DNA of 64,000 nt. Source: Gonocerus acuteangulatus (taxonomy: Eukaryota > Arthropoda > Insecta > Hemiptera > Coreidae). Position numbers and translations under genes: made by a program. Below, in pieces: positions 10,793 to 21,932 of the stretch (positions within the stretch are counted from its first letter, which is position 1; each line of letters starts with the position of its first letter). The notes beneath the pieces were generated by a model. The model ran no database searches. It was not told the DNA's origin and worked only from the letters and a program-made list of their open reading frames with translations. The stretch is taken from positions 46,978,982 to 47,042,981 of the forward strand of contig OX328127.1 in the NCBI GenBank assembly GCA_946811695.1, read 5' to 3'.

Positions 10793-11225
10793 TTTAGCGG
10801 AGATCATTTTCGGTGTCTACTAGGTAGGATCGATAAAGATTTGGAAATTTTTCAAAAATTCCGTCATGAGTGCAACCTCAATAGCTACTATCCTTCGGAG
10901 GAAAGTGCTAAAACGACCGATCTTCAGGCAGAAATCTATATTGGACGTTTCGTTTTTCTCCTAGCTGAATCCCACCCATCCCTTGACTTTGTATTAACGC
11001 AACGGCTAACTATCTATCTTATTATGTTTTTATTTGATTAGGGAAAAAAAAGACAAATAAAAGAATCTCTCTGTAACTGGGCTACTAATGGAGCTCTAAA
11101 AATTTGTTGTGAAAAAACAAATGATTACATAATGCCTGGTGATTTTCCTACCAACGAAGGACAATCTATTCCTAATTTTTTGTTGCCGCACTAATGTTGA
11201 AACAGTTTACTCCGTTCAGTAATTT

Positions 11226-11227
<2 letters not shown>

Positions 11228-11287
<60 letters not shown>
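11228..11287. repeat. Poly(A) tract, 60 nt
   Basis: A 60-base A run. The sequence just before it is not a recognised retroposon, so its origin is unclear. Confidence 0.9.
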
Positions 11288-11289
<2 letters not shown>

Positions 11290-11531
11290 AAAAAAGCCTC
11301 TGTAAACGGCCAGTATTTCACAAAATATTATTTGTATAGCGACTTATTTGTATACCATTATCTCGACTGCCAAATTATTTTGGAATGTGGCAAGGCTATC
11401 ATTGAATACTAGGACCAGGAAGAGGACGGTGAATGGAATGGGTGGTGCAGATCCTGTTATATAAGGACGGGTTCTATGAGGTTACGTCTACTTTTTCTCA
11501 GCTTCAGAAGGACGAATATGTTTCGCTCAAC

Positions 11532-11790
11532 ATATGGTCGATACAAATGCAAACTAACGAATATGAAAAAATGCATCTTTCATTGTCCATCTTTAATCAT
11601 TTCTGCTGGACTTATTTACGGCAAATTCTTCAATCTGACTTCACTCTATTAAAGGGAAAGTATTCCAACATCAAAAGGTCAAATCTGCCGAATATTTGAC
11701 TGTCCAAAAAAAAGTTATGAATAAATACTTTTCCACTCTGAACAGTGGTGATTTTCATATTCGTTAGTTTGCTTTTGTATCGACGATATC
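11532..11790. mobile_element. MITE with ~35-bp TIRs, copy 1
   Basis: GTCGATACAAATGCAAACTA near 11537 and its complement at 11752-11784 form ~35-bp terminal inverted repeats around ~255 bp. The same internal sequence occurs in inverse orientation at 56327-56575, so this is a dispersed family. No TSD is assignable with confidence and no coding capacity is seen. Confidence 0.7.
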
Positions 11791-12586
11791 TAGACAATTT
11801 CTCGGGGCTTCGTCAAAGTTCTTACGTACGCAAGAGAACATTTAATGATATATTTCGTGTTATGTTTTTGCCGTCATAGTGCATTCAGAAATATCTACCT
11901 TGTGTATCATAAAATATGCCAAATATGGCGTTAACTGAAGCAAACTGTGTTACATTAGGACGGTTACTGACACTAGGGTTCTGTTGAAATGTTTTGTCAG
12001 CAATAATGTGGAATCTCTTTCCCAAATGTAAATACGTGCCAATTAAACTAGCAAGGTGAATATCATATTCGTTATTTATTTTTATATTTTTGTTTCCTGA
12101 GAGAGTCATTGGAAGTGCATAGAAAGATTTTGATTTCCTTTAGGAAGTTAATAAAATCTTGATTGGTTGATTCATCATCTTGTCCTCAGATCTTCCTGTA
12201 GAGTTCTTGGAATGTTATGATGAGCTCGATATGTAGAGAACTTTGTACATTGAATGATTATGAGTACTATTGGGAATTAACATTAAGCGATTCGCCGCCA
12301 TTCGGAACTAGCGAAGGAGGTATACCTGCATTGTTTACACAAGTAAAGCTATTGTGTTGTTCGTGTTTTTCTTGCTATTTAATAATTTCTCAACTGTTTT
12401 ATGACAAATTTGTCTTTTTAAAGACAACATAAATCTTTCCCTTTCACAAAGTAAGTATTTTTAAACAATATATGTAAGAGGTAGTGAAATAATTCACATT
12501 TATGTAACCTTCACTCTTGTGTGAATATGAACAGCTTGCAACCCATTTTGCCCGAATTTGATTTAATTTCTGAAATTTACTTCTAG

Positions 12587-12803
12587 AAATTCGGAAGGTA
12601 TAGATAGGAAGTATGTACTGTCACTGAGGAACTTCTTTGGTTATCTAGAAGCCTTACCTAGTTCCAGGTGCATAGTTGATAATGAAGCAACTGTGAATGC
12701 ACATCCATTACCTAAATACCTGTGGTATTATGGAGAAGACCAACCAATCTATCAAATTGTTTGCACTTTGTTTCACAAGTTCAACGAGGAATGGCTATAT
12801 TAA
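12587..12803 (+). CDS. Candidate terminal exon, unknown protein
   Basis: Seventy-one sense codons are open from an AG acceptor (12585-12586, preceded by a TTTACTTCT tract) to TAA at 12801-12803. They include the segment WYYGEDQPIYQIVCTLFHKF. A plausible donor (AAA|GTAAGTA) lies at 12453, which would give an intron of ~134 bp. The composition is that of a globular protein, with mixed charged and aromatic residues, and stands out from its AT-rich surroundings. I do not recognise the family. It lies between the putative TIRs at 12267 and 13583, so it could be the last exon of a transposon gene. It may equally be a chance frame; no start-containing exon was found. Confidence 0.28.
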
Positions 12804-12914
12804 ATTTAAATGAGTGTGACTACTTCATATGACTCCAGTTTCATAAATATGACTGTGCCTTTTCATAAAGTATATTCATATAATTTAATTACAACCTTAA
12901 TAAGTAAATGAAAT

Positions 12915-13320
12915 GGTGCATGTAATATGTGAAAATAAAGATTCAAAGAAATTTTGAAATATTTTCTCAATTTTCAAATTGATCATGATTTGTTGGTGAT
13001 CAATAATATGCAATATTTATTATAAAAGAAATTTATTGTATTCAAATCTGTTCACAATGGTATGAAATGATATTTACATCAGTTATAATTTGCAAATAAT
13101 GTAAGCAATAATTAAAATTTGTGATTAGAAACGATTCAAAACTAAATAAAATTAATCGTGCATGTAATATGTGAAAATAAAAATTTTCAAGTATTTTTTT
13201 CAATTTTAAAATTGTTCGTGATTTGTTGGTGTTCAATAATATGCAACATTTATTATAAAATACATGTATTGTATTCCAAGCTATTCACAATGGTATGAAA
13301 TAATATTTACATCACTTTAG
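12915..13320 (+). repeat. Direct tandem duplication, period ~242 bp
   Basis: GTGCATGTAATATGTGAAAA occurs at about 12915 and 13157. Similarity then continues for ~165 bp in both copies (GATTTGTTGGTG, CAATAATATGCAA, TTCACAATGGTATGAAAT). The copies differ by roughly 10-15%. Confidence 0.7.
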
Positions 13321-13565
13321 CTTATCCATCACAATAACCAATATAACTCACTGTTAGTCCAATATTCTTACAAATTTGAGTACACAAATGAAGTAGAGCT
13401 TTCAATAACTCTGTTTCTTGATGAAAACACTAATATTAACGTGAAATAAAACCACTAATAACTGCTAAAACACTTGTTATCAGCAATCACTAAGTAACAA
13501 AAGACACAGGTATATCTCCTTTCGACGCCATTTTGACAACGACAGTGGCGCCGCCATCGGTAATG

Positions 13566-13775
13566 CTAATTCCCAATAGTCGTTGCCATATTGCACGTTT
13601 CAACCGTCGTTGGCTGCAGATTTTTGAAGAGGTAAGTATGTGTTATTCCACATTGGTCTATTCGCAAACGTGCCGAAAAAAATTCTTCCCTCCGAGACTG
13701 ACGTGAAGCTATATCCCAAGGTCTTGGCTCACGCTTTTCTCTCAGTACTTTGTTCCTGCAAGTTTGTGGCCACAT
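13566..13775 (-). pseudogene. I-clade LINE ORF2 relic
   Basis: A minus-strand frame reads SRREEFFSARLRIDQCGITH, then TYLF, which parallels the RREEVxLxRLRIGHxRLTHxYL block upstream of the zinc motif in I-clade-type ORF2 proteins. The glycine of RIGH is changed and the zinc motif does not follow. The frame's 3' end coincides with the right TIR of the element at 12267-13583, so that element's boundary may cut this LINE. Confidence 0.5.
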
Positions 13776-13885
13776 TTTACTCGTTAATATATATTTAATA
13801 AATTTAATCCGAATATGGCATTGCTTAGTAAATTATTCTGTCTTTCTAAATAATTTGAGCATTCTATACATACTCGTACAAGTGA

Positions 13886-13886
<1 letters not shown>

Positions 13887-13954
<68 letters not shown>
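13887..13954. repeat. (TA)n microsatellite
   Basis: About 34 TA units without interruption. Confidence 0.95.
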
Positions 13955-13956
<2 letters not shown>

Positions 13957-14595
13957 CTTAAAGGCTTTCCTTCTTATAGGTAGGTTGGTAACGCCCTATA
14001 TTATATCATACATGAAGAACCTTTCAAAAGAATTTATCTTAAAACTTGCTGTAAATAAAAACTTGTTAGATGAGTTGAAGCTTGTTCCTCCGATCTACTC
14101 GACACGATCAATCGAAAGCAGTAGACTTTCTCTGCTCTAGATTGTCTGCGCAGCTACCTGCTCTCCACCTACAGTCTGCGCATCCATCACTCTTCCTTTG
14201 CCAAGAAGAAATAATTCAGTTTCAAGTACAGCAGAATTTAAATGTACAAAACAACTGCATAAAAAACTCAGGTTTCAGGGTCACACAGTTCCCTTCATAC
14301 GGAATTGTGATTTTTGTCCCTAATGTTTGTTATTACGTGACAGAGGGCCCTTTTGATATAGGGTAATAAAAGATGTATTAAACGTTTGAAAGCCTGAATC
14401 CTTTCCCTATGATTGAGTTATGTTAATATACTGATTTTACTATCAAAATGAAATAAAACAAAAATAAAATAAAAACTGATAAACACGCTCGATGGAATGT
14501 AACCAACTCTTTCATCTAGTACCCGTATGTTTCGACGTGATCAAAGTTATTCAATTGAGTTCTAACGTCCACTTATAAATAACACTGTTTTTTTG

Positions 14596-14721
14596 GGTGG
14601 GTTATCCATAGGTCACCACCGCATTTTAGCCTAATGCCCATTTTTGACCCTGACCCCTAATGGGAGTCGAACCTACGGCCCTAGGCACGCAGTGCTCACG
14701 CGTAAACGATCACGGCCACCG
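14596..14721 (-). mobile_element. tRNA-headed SINE, subfamily B
   Basis: Read on the minus strand: GGTGGCCGTGATCG (A-box region), B-box GGTTCGACTCCC (complement within 14662-14676), then a body ending in GGTGGTGACCTATGGATAACC. The order is the same as in the copy at 2221-2391. Confidence 0.75.
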
Positions 14722-17244
14722 AATTGGAACAATAAGCGAATCTATATACAGCATAATATTATATTATATACTATGCAGTTTTTAATGGAGTAGTGGACTA
14801 AATAAATTCTATTTATTAAGAACCCATACTTACAAAGTATTGATTACCGTATTTTCTACTCGGCTGAGTGGCCTCCTTTTAATAAAATTTTATTCAACAA
14901 ACTTCTTACTTTGCTCAATAAGGCAACTCATGGAACCATTGCAGTTGCAGTAAGACTATTTTTGACTCTAAACATTGGTGGCTCTAGCGTGTTTAAAATG
15001 AACATTAGAAAAAAAACTGTAATTATTCCATGAGCGACAATTAAAATGTAAGTCTCGCAAAGGATCGTGCCGGTATAAGGCGCGTGTCCTGTAGCCTTTA
15101 GAAATTAATTAGTCTAGAGTTGACAAGACCCGACGCAGCACAAACAATGGTTCAAGTTGTCGGGACGTTGGCCTCTGCTTAGGAACCGGCTACGTCCGAT
15201 CTCTCCCCACGTTGGAGACAGTACTCGCGACTTTCTATTCTCCATACTTTATTAAGCATTTGCTATTCTCATTTAGTCTGTTTTTTCCATGTTTCTTAAC
15301 ATTTTGTTGTTACCTACGGCTAAAACATTTTATTAAATTGTTTTTTGGACGTTATTTCCAAGGAGGGCTGAGTGGCGAAAAGGTCCTTTTTAGTCTCACT
15401 TGAGTTCAAGCTCTTTAGCAAACTTACGGTATTTTCAGCTCAACTTGAGCATGTGTTCCTTTCTGATTTTTAACCGACCAAGCACTCGGAACCTGATAGG
15501 ATCAAGGTAATCGCATTGATAAAAGCCAAACGCTGGAGTTTCTAGTCTACCCCATTTAGAGATGGATGAGTAAGACAACATCATGGAATGTAGGTGCTCA
15601 TTGAGCTGATAGTCCTTCCTGGTGAGGCTGGTCTGGCATGTCCTCCCTGAGTCGAGATGGTGGTTTTTCTATAAGCATACTGCGCATCTCCGTTTGTTCT
15701 TTCAGTTCCAGATGTTTCAACCTTACATAATTATCCATAAACTATTTTGCCAACGAGACCACCTGAGTGAGCGGTCCTGTAGGAAAGTTGTCAGCCACAA
15801 AGAATATTTCCATGTGTCCAAGAATCCACTACTCTGGAAGTACGTCTAACAGGAGATTTCCATCTTTCACGAGTTAAAGCTTAGTGAACGAATTATTTAG
15901 ACCAATGCAGGCTAACAGAAAGTTGGTAAAAGTTAATAAACCTCCCTTTCGGATTTTCACCAAAAATGCCTCACTTCTCGCTAGACAGGCAATGAACTCC
16001 GGCTGAAATATCTTACATCCAGGACCAAGGACAATATAAGTCTGAGTGGCACACTAGGAATAGGGCTGTAACAAGTTTCTATCTTTTCATACGAGTATTT
16101 ATATAGGTAACTTCAATCTGTAGATTTCTTGTCACTGATTTAGTCAGATGTATCTATGCTCCCTAACCTCATACAACTAGTGTCTGGAAATCATTAGTTG
16201 CATGATGTTACCTTTATCCAATTGTTCAGTATTAATCTCTTTTAACTAGTACCGCCGAAGACGGAAAACTCTGAGGTATCGGGACGCCGGAACAAGACTA
16301 GCCGGAGGAAGAACCTACCGTATTCATAAATGTACGAACTAAATTCGTTCACTAATGGTATTTGGCTCTTGTACACTACAGAATCTAACGAAACCAGACT
16401 CAGGTAGAGATCTCAGCTTTAGACCATTAATGTAAAGAAGCCATTAGATACAGTGAAAGCTGTACATTCTTAGAGAGTTGATATTACTATATTTTCAAGC
16501 AAACTCACTTGTACAATATACAAATGAACAGAGGTGCAATGACCGATGCCGTTCTGGTGTTAGCTTGGCCTTGAGTGCAGGCATTCAGTCCCATAAAAAT
16601 CTACTGCATGTTTACTTTGTCTTACTTGAGTGCAAGTAACTCTCTGCTTATTATCTGTAACCTTCATGCATATGCTTAGAGCAATTCACGGTCATTACTG
16701 CAAGGTGAGATAAGAAGAAACCATCGACTACAATAATAGCGTCTTTTCAATATATTAGCTTATTCTATTTTGCCTGAAATGAACAATTTACGTTACAATG
16801 AAAGTGTTCTGCATGACATGTCGTTTGGGGGAAATGGTTTTCAGAACTAAAAGAATAAAGTGAAGTTCCTAGCGTGAATGACTTCAAAGGTTGACACGCC
16901 TGAAACCCAATAAAAAAAAACAAAAAACTAAAAAAGTGAAGTTATGGAAACCATTTTACGATCCAATCGCAAAGGGATTCTTATTTCATTTTGATTTAAT
17001 CTTAGGGCCCTTGAGACAAAAACAGACGTTGATAATTTCTAAATATCATAAAATCCCCTATAAGAGAATTTTTTTTTTATTTGTATTCCTTGCTTGTTGT
17101 GACATTGAGTATTGAAAATTACTTTATCTATTACACGATTATTAATAAATGCTCCTCTTACAGTTGAAATTAGTGGTATACTTTTTATTGAAGTTCTGTT
17201 TGCGTTTCATTCTTATTTAGATGGATGCAGTTAGATTTTATTTT
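14722..17244. other. Non-coding stretch
   Basis: No gene or bounded repeat recognised over ~2.5 kb. Frames near 15212-15403, 15622-15849 and 16891-17115 have no known motif. Confidence 0.5.
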
Positions 17245-17292
17245 TTAATTTTTTTTTTATTTTTTTTTTTTTATTTTTTTTTTTTTTATTTT

Positions 17293-17340
<48 letters not shown>

Positions 17341-17382
17341 GGCGCATCGACAAATCGTGGCCATTAGCGTGACCATTAGATT
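17245..17382 (-). mobile_element. 5'-truncated SINE tail with long poly(A)
   Basis: A T-rich run (17245-17338, the last ~42 bases pure T) is followed by ACGGCGCATCGAC and CGTGGCCATTAGCG. On the minus strand this is the shared tail CGCTAATGGCCACG ... GATGCGCCGT plus poly(A), closest to the end of the 5S-headed SINE copy 1. The promoter head is missing. Confidence 0.7.
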
Positions 17383-17654
17383 TTATTTATTTATATTTTT
17401 TTTGCAAGCCATTTGAAGTATTCTGTTTTAGATTTTCCAAACCTTTATCTGAAGCTTTTTGTATTGCAAATCATAAGCTAGCGAAACGCAATGAAAAAAC
17501 TGTGATAATTAGACTTTTGATTGTGGCAAGATGTAGGGTGTTATTTTTTTTTTTTATTTTATTGTATTGCATTTCGGTAAGAGATTGTATAATTCCCTCG
17601 AAGGCTTGCCTGTTTGATATTTAATTGCCTTTCAATTCCCGCGAGGGAAAGTAT

Positions 17655-17690
17655 GGCTCAAGTGGTAAAGCACTCGACTCATTCAGTTTG
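17655..17690 (+). repeat. tRNA-like A-box fragment
   Basis: TGGCTCAAGTGGTAAAGCAC and TCGACTCATT resemble the head of the SINE at 25,893 (TTAGCTCAGTGGTAGAGCAC, TCGACTAATG). No B-box follows, so this is a broken SINE head, not a tRNA gene. Confidence 0.45.
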
Positions 17691-17869
17691 ATTTTCCTCG
17701 AGTAATGTTTCTTCCAATGAAATTTGTTCCCAAATGTACAAGAGCAAGTAGTAACTGCATTCTTTAAATTCAAAATAGGCGAAAACAAATTTATTTTCTG
17801 GCTTAAGCGCTCGTATTGAGGTGTTTCAACTATTGGGTTGTCCGGAAAATAATGCAGGATTTTGCTAAT

Positions 17870-18541
17870 AAAATAAAAACATATTTTATAACTTTGTTCT
17901 TTAATCAAAATAGTCTCTCATAAGCTCAATACATTTCTCCTAGCGTGTTGGTAACTGTTTAATATCGTCTGAATAGAATTCAGAATTCTTAGAATTTATA
18001 AAGTCAATAAACGCATTCTTTAATTCTGTTCCATAAATATTTTGTGTTGTACGTAGTGGTTCAGGCGTCTAAAAAAGTGATAGTCAGAAGAGTAGTGTGA
18101 ATGTGGCTAGAAAAGAGTCTTTTTTGTTTCGGCAAAGAAACGTAGCACAAACTTCATAGCGCTGATTTTTTTGGCGTCGTTTCATGCGTGTGGAGCCCAA
18201 CTTTCGAGATTTTTCAAGTTTCTAATCGCCTTGAGGTGGTCATGGACGGTCGATTTGCTAACTTTAAGCGTTTCTGCATGTTCCAGCACAGTTATTCTGT
18301 GGTTTCTTCCACCGATGATCGCAGAACATCGTCATCAAGAGAGGAAGGCCTTCCCCGACCTTCTTTATCTTTAGGGCTGGAGTCTTCCTCTCGAAATTTG
18401 TGAGTGTCCTCTTCTTAGAACAGTGCACTCATATGCACTACCCTCGTCCCCGACTTGATTTATCTTTCTAGCCGTCTGGGCTCCGTTTCGGTCGAGTTTA
18501 AACTCGTCAACGACAATCGTACGAAATTCATGATTTGACAT
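17870..18541 (-). pseudogene. Mariner transposase, internally deleted
   Basis: The start codon at 18541 gives MSNHEFRTIVVDEFKLDRN, the usual N-terminal helix-turn-helix segment of mariner transposases. After a frame break the strand reads GRPSSLDDDVLRSSVEE, the linker between the two HTH domains, then ETTPKKSAL. The catalytic D,D34D core is missing. The C-terminal part resumes near 18080, and KCIEL and MRDYFD near 17920 match the family's carboxy end. Frameshifts and stops occur throughout. Mariner transposases are ~340-350 residues; about half is represented here. Confidence 0.75.
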
Positions 18542-18675
18542 CGTAGGGAAGACTGAATTATTTCCAAGTAGCGAAATGCTACAGAGGTAAACAAACATTA
18601 ACATTCAGAAGAGGATTAGTATGTGTTGACATTCGCACAAATGACTAATCCAGTAAATGTAAACAGATTACTATA

Positions 18676-20654
18676 CAGGGTGATTCAGGTCTAAGTAGCC
18701 AAACCCCAGGAGGCGATTGTAGACATAATTTCCAAGAAAAAAGTTCATTTCAAGTATGGTCCGATTCCGAAAGGAAAAGGAGCTATGTCCAATTTTCTGT
18801 TTTTTTAAACGTAGTCATGTTTTTTAATGAACAAGAAAAGATTTCTCAAAAACTATTCAAGATAATTAAATTCTAATTCATAAAATAGATAAAATTTCCT
18901 TTAAAAAGACAATAATTTAATTCACAAAAATTATTATTAAAAGATTATTTCTGGACGTCAGAAGCAATAAAAAGTAACTGAAAGAAATGATTGGAAAAGT
19001 TTTTAATTTGGGAGATCTGTTACATTTTGTGTTTAACAAATTTTCATTGATTTATCTTTTACATGATGTTGGAACTAAAATATTTGCTAATATATTTGAA
19101 AATTTGCTAAATTTGCAATTGGACCTTGACTAGGGCAGTGGATCCGCTGCCTAACAGCACTGCTGCTATGTGCAGGACAGCAATCCATCGGGAACCATTA
19201 ATCTATGTGCTAGCGGAAGGTCTTCCAATGCAATAGGTCGGTCGTATTTAAATCGTGTGGAGGTTTAAAAATATGTTGAATCAAACCTGTCAGGAATCAG
19301 GATTGGCTGAAGAAGACATTCGTCCTGAATTCTGCACCACACGTTAACTTAGAGCTGATACTGATTGTGTGATCTTCACTCGGCGTAAGGATTAACATGA
19401 AACCAAGTATGCGAATTGGGGCTGTTAAATATTCCATTCCGTGTGAATGTGGTCTTGTGTGTCCACAAAACGTTGCGGCTGAACTGACGATTAACATTTT
19501 TCCTCCCGCAATGTTTTGCACAATTTTTAGTTTTATTTCCAATTTTATTTGAAAAAATTTCTGCATTTATATTTTATGTGTAAATTCTGGATTAAAATTA
19601 TTCAACTACTCTGAAATCTTTCTCCACTCAAAATTTCTAGCCAAAACTGGGTGCCAAATATATCATGTAAAACATAAATCAATGAAAAATTGAAAAACAT
19701 GAGATGTAACAGATTGTGAGATCTCTCAAATGTAAAACTTTTCCAATCGTTTCATTCAGTTACATTCATTGCTTCCGGAATTGACAACGGATACCCACAG
19801 TTTGGCCATTAAAAAATGAATAATTTTTAATTTCTTCACACAAGGTATTTGAAAGTAACAAAACTACATTCCACATTTTTTTTGACAAAAGGGAGCCAAC
19901 GTTCCATAGTCCATTGGGCTGAGGAAAAAAATCTCGAAAATACTCTGATCATTGATAAAAACAAAGTGCGTTATTCGACGTCCAGAAAGCATATTTTAGT
20001 AATGGTTTTAGTGAATTAAATTAATGTATTTTTAAAGGAAATTTTGTCTATTTTATGATAGCATAATTAGAATTTAATTATTCGGAATAGTTTTTGAGAA
20101 AACCTTTCTTATTTATTAAAAATCATTACTACGTTAAAAAAAACAGAAAATTGGACATAGCTCCTTTTTCTTTCGGAATCATCAGTTCATAAAGGTCCAA
20201 TTGCAAATTTAGCAAATTTTCAAATATATTAGCAAATATTTTAGTTCCAACAACAACATGTAAAAGATAAATCAATGAAAATTTGTTAAACACAAAATGT
20301 AACAGATCTCCCAAATTAAAAACTTTTCCAATCATTTCTTTCTGTTACTTTTAATTGCTTCTGACGTCCAGAAAGAATCTTTTAATAATAATTTTTGTGA
20401 ATTAAATTTTTGTCTTTTTAAAGGAAATTTTTTCTATTTTATGATAGCATAATTAGAATTTAATTATCTTGAATAGTTTTTGAGAAATCTTTTCTTGTTC
20501 ATTAAAAATCATGACTACATTTAAAAAAAACAGAAAATTGGACATAGCTCCTTTTCCTTTCAGAATCGGACCTTACTTAAAATAAACGTTTTTGTTGGAA
20601 ATAATGTCTACAATCACCCCCTAGAGTTTGGCTTCTTAGACCTGAATCACCCTG
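18676..20654. mobile_element. Nested long-TIR element inside the mariner
   Basis: The termini CAGGGTGATTCAGGTCTAAG (18676) and the complement ending at 20654 are flanked by TATA on both sides (18672-18675, 20655-20658). The inverted arms are long: 18676-19127 and 20192-20654, about 455 bp each. The interior also holds a diverged direct repeat of the right arm (19665-19785 resembles 20255-20370; 19950-20185 resembles 20370-20600). No transposase of its own is visible. It is younger than the mariner it splits. Confidence 0.8.
19380..19490 (+). pseudogene. Possible Penelope GIY-YIG fragment
   Basis: A plus-strand frame reads GAVKYSIPCECGLVCPQ, which resembles the segment leading into the GIY-YIG domain of Penelope-like proteins (a 'VYxIPCxCG' block). 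The YIG motif itself is not seen, so this is weak. If real, it is captured sequence between the arms of the nested element. Confidence 0.25.
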
Positions 20655-20718
20655 TATAGAGGATTCTATTTAGTAATCTGTTTACGTAAAATCCTGTATT
20701 ATTTTCCGGGCAACCCAA

Positions 20719-21049
20719 TATTATAATAATATGAAACTTTAAAAATTATTGTCTTTCAAATGTTTTATACTATTGTTCAGAACGCTTCCCTCAGGTTTCC
20801 ATTTAGCTTCCTATTTCCCCACTTTTCCCTAAATTTGTGGCATTATATGAAAATGTGTTGCCCTGAAAGGGGTGCGTTTTTTTCATTGAGAATACGTTGA
20901 GGGATAGAGCTCTTTTACTTCTTCAGGCAGTAATGTGATTATTTTCACTGGCCTAGTTTCTATTGGCTAAAACTATTTGTTTAATTTACATTTGTTTCAT
21001 TAATTTAAATTAGTTTATTCATAAAAGCACATTTAATGTAAAAAAAAAA
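20719..21049. other. Non-coding stretch
   Basis: AT-rich, with nothing recognised. Confidence 0.5.
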
Positions 21050-21450
21050 TAGTGTCCCCGTAGTCGTTGGCTACAAACACAGTATATTGCAAACCACTTC
21101 CATACGTGCTCGGCTAACCGCATCCGTTTGCTTGAAGTGAGATAAAACGGTTGCTCCGATTCTGGACGAGCGGAAGACAGAAGATGATGGTAGCAGAGAG
21201 TGGGGGCGACCCCCGTTAGAGCGAGTAGCTCTCAGCAGCGAGGTAGGTTAACGGGAGGCCAGCGAGGACCGCAACATAGCCTGCCCAAATCCAAGCCTTC
21301 CCATTGGCCGATTACATGCCGTGACGTAGCAATCCCCACTCCCCCGCCATCCCTCTCACTCTCGCTAAACCGCACAGCTGATTTTAGCGGTTTCAATTCC
21401 TCTCCGAGTCACAGGTGGAATCCTCAATTTTTCCATAAATTCTCCATTAA
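21050..21450. other. GC-richer island
   Basis: This ~400-bp patch is clearly GC- and CpG-richer than its surroundings. It contains GTGACGTAGCAA (a CRE-like core) and CCCCCGCC runs. An 89-codon plus-strand frame (21200-21469) is rich in S, P and R and shows no domain. It could be a promoter/first exon, or a GC-rich repeat. GTAGTCGTTGGCTACA at 21060 is echoed at 52069 (ATAGTCGTTGACTACA), which slightly favours a repeat. Confidence 0.3.
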
Positions 21451-21605
21451 TAAAAATCGGATGAAATAACAGGAACGAAAATGGCTTAAATTAACGTTGT
21501 GATTTTATGGGCTATATTTCCCTTTTTTATTTTCCTTCAGTTTGTTTAAGCTGGAAACCAGCTGAAAATAAAAATATGGTGCACATCATACGTTATTGAT
21601 CCTCA

Positions 21606-21608
<3 letters not shown>

Positions 21609-21661
<53 letters not shown>
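21609..21661. repeat. (TA)n microsatellite
   Basis: About 26 uninterrupted TA units. Confidence 0.95.
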
Positions 21662-21667
<6 letters not shown>

Positions 21668-21932
21668 GAAATAAACTAATTATAACCAGTAAACAGGATG
21701 CAAAACAAGTCAACACACCTCCACTGTTAAACAGTTTACTATGATGAACCTTCACCAGCCAACCAACCACAATTGTAGGACTAATTATAACCTGTGCGTG
21801 TCTTTTTCTTCAAATTTCAAGCAAAGATCTATATTCCCACTCTAAACGTTTTCCAGCAGTCTCCGTAACAGTAGGATTGGAAAGTTTCCTTAGATTAGTA
21901 GTGTATTTGTTAACTTCCTTCAAACCAATATT

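Larger units (their letters stand above)
9740..11017. mobile_element. Penelope-like element relic with inverted ends
   Basis: The left end (AAGTCAAGGAATGGTTGGGA, from 9742) and right end (10953-10990, complement ATCCCTTGACTT) are inverted copies of the sequence that ends the GIY-YIG-bearing element at 27,501-28,886. Both units continue at the right into ACGGCTAACTATCT. A perfect 15-bp TSD (9725-9739 and 11018-11032) shows that it inserted as one unit. No coding relic is visible; the interior is mostly the minisatellite at 10141-10690 plus CA/TA repeats. It is therefore a non-autonomous or rearranged derivative. Confidence 0.7.
12267..13583. mobile_element. Putative TIR-bounded element
   Basis: CTATTGGGAATTA near 12268 is mirrored by TAATTCCCAATAG near 13568-13580. 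Similarity continues inward with indels (GGAGGTATACCTG on the left, complement of GGAGATATACCTG on the right). This suggests diverged TIRs of ~60-100 bp. No TSD is evident. It contains a candidate exon and a direct repeat. The superfamily is unknown. Confidence 0.4.
17833..20718 (-). mobile_element. Mariner-like element, split by a nested element
   Basis: The left end TTGGGTTGTCCGGAAAATAA (17833) and right end (complement TTGGGTTGCCCGGAAAATAA, ending 20718) form ~30-bp TIRs with about three mismatches. Both are flanked by TA, the mariner target. Without the nested insert (18676-20654) the unit is ~0.9 kb. Its minus strand carries N- and C-terminal pieces of a mariner transposase. It is a defective, internally deleted copy. 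Confidence 0.85.

Noticed and set aside
10622..10807. Open frame with alternating I-Y and V-C
   Set aside because: It is a translation of the TA and CA microsatellites.
13566..13583. C-terminal residues of the minus-strand LINE frame as authentic LINE sequence
   Set aside because: These bases coincide with the right TIR of the element at 12267-13583, so they probably do not belong to the LINE.
18171..18403. Two overlapping plus-strand frames of 67-71 codons
   Set aside because: They are antisense to the mariner transposase relic read from 18541 on the minus strand.
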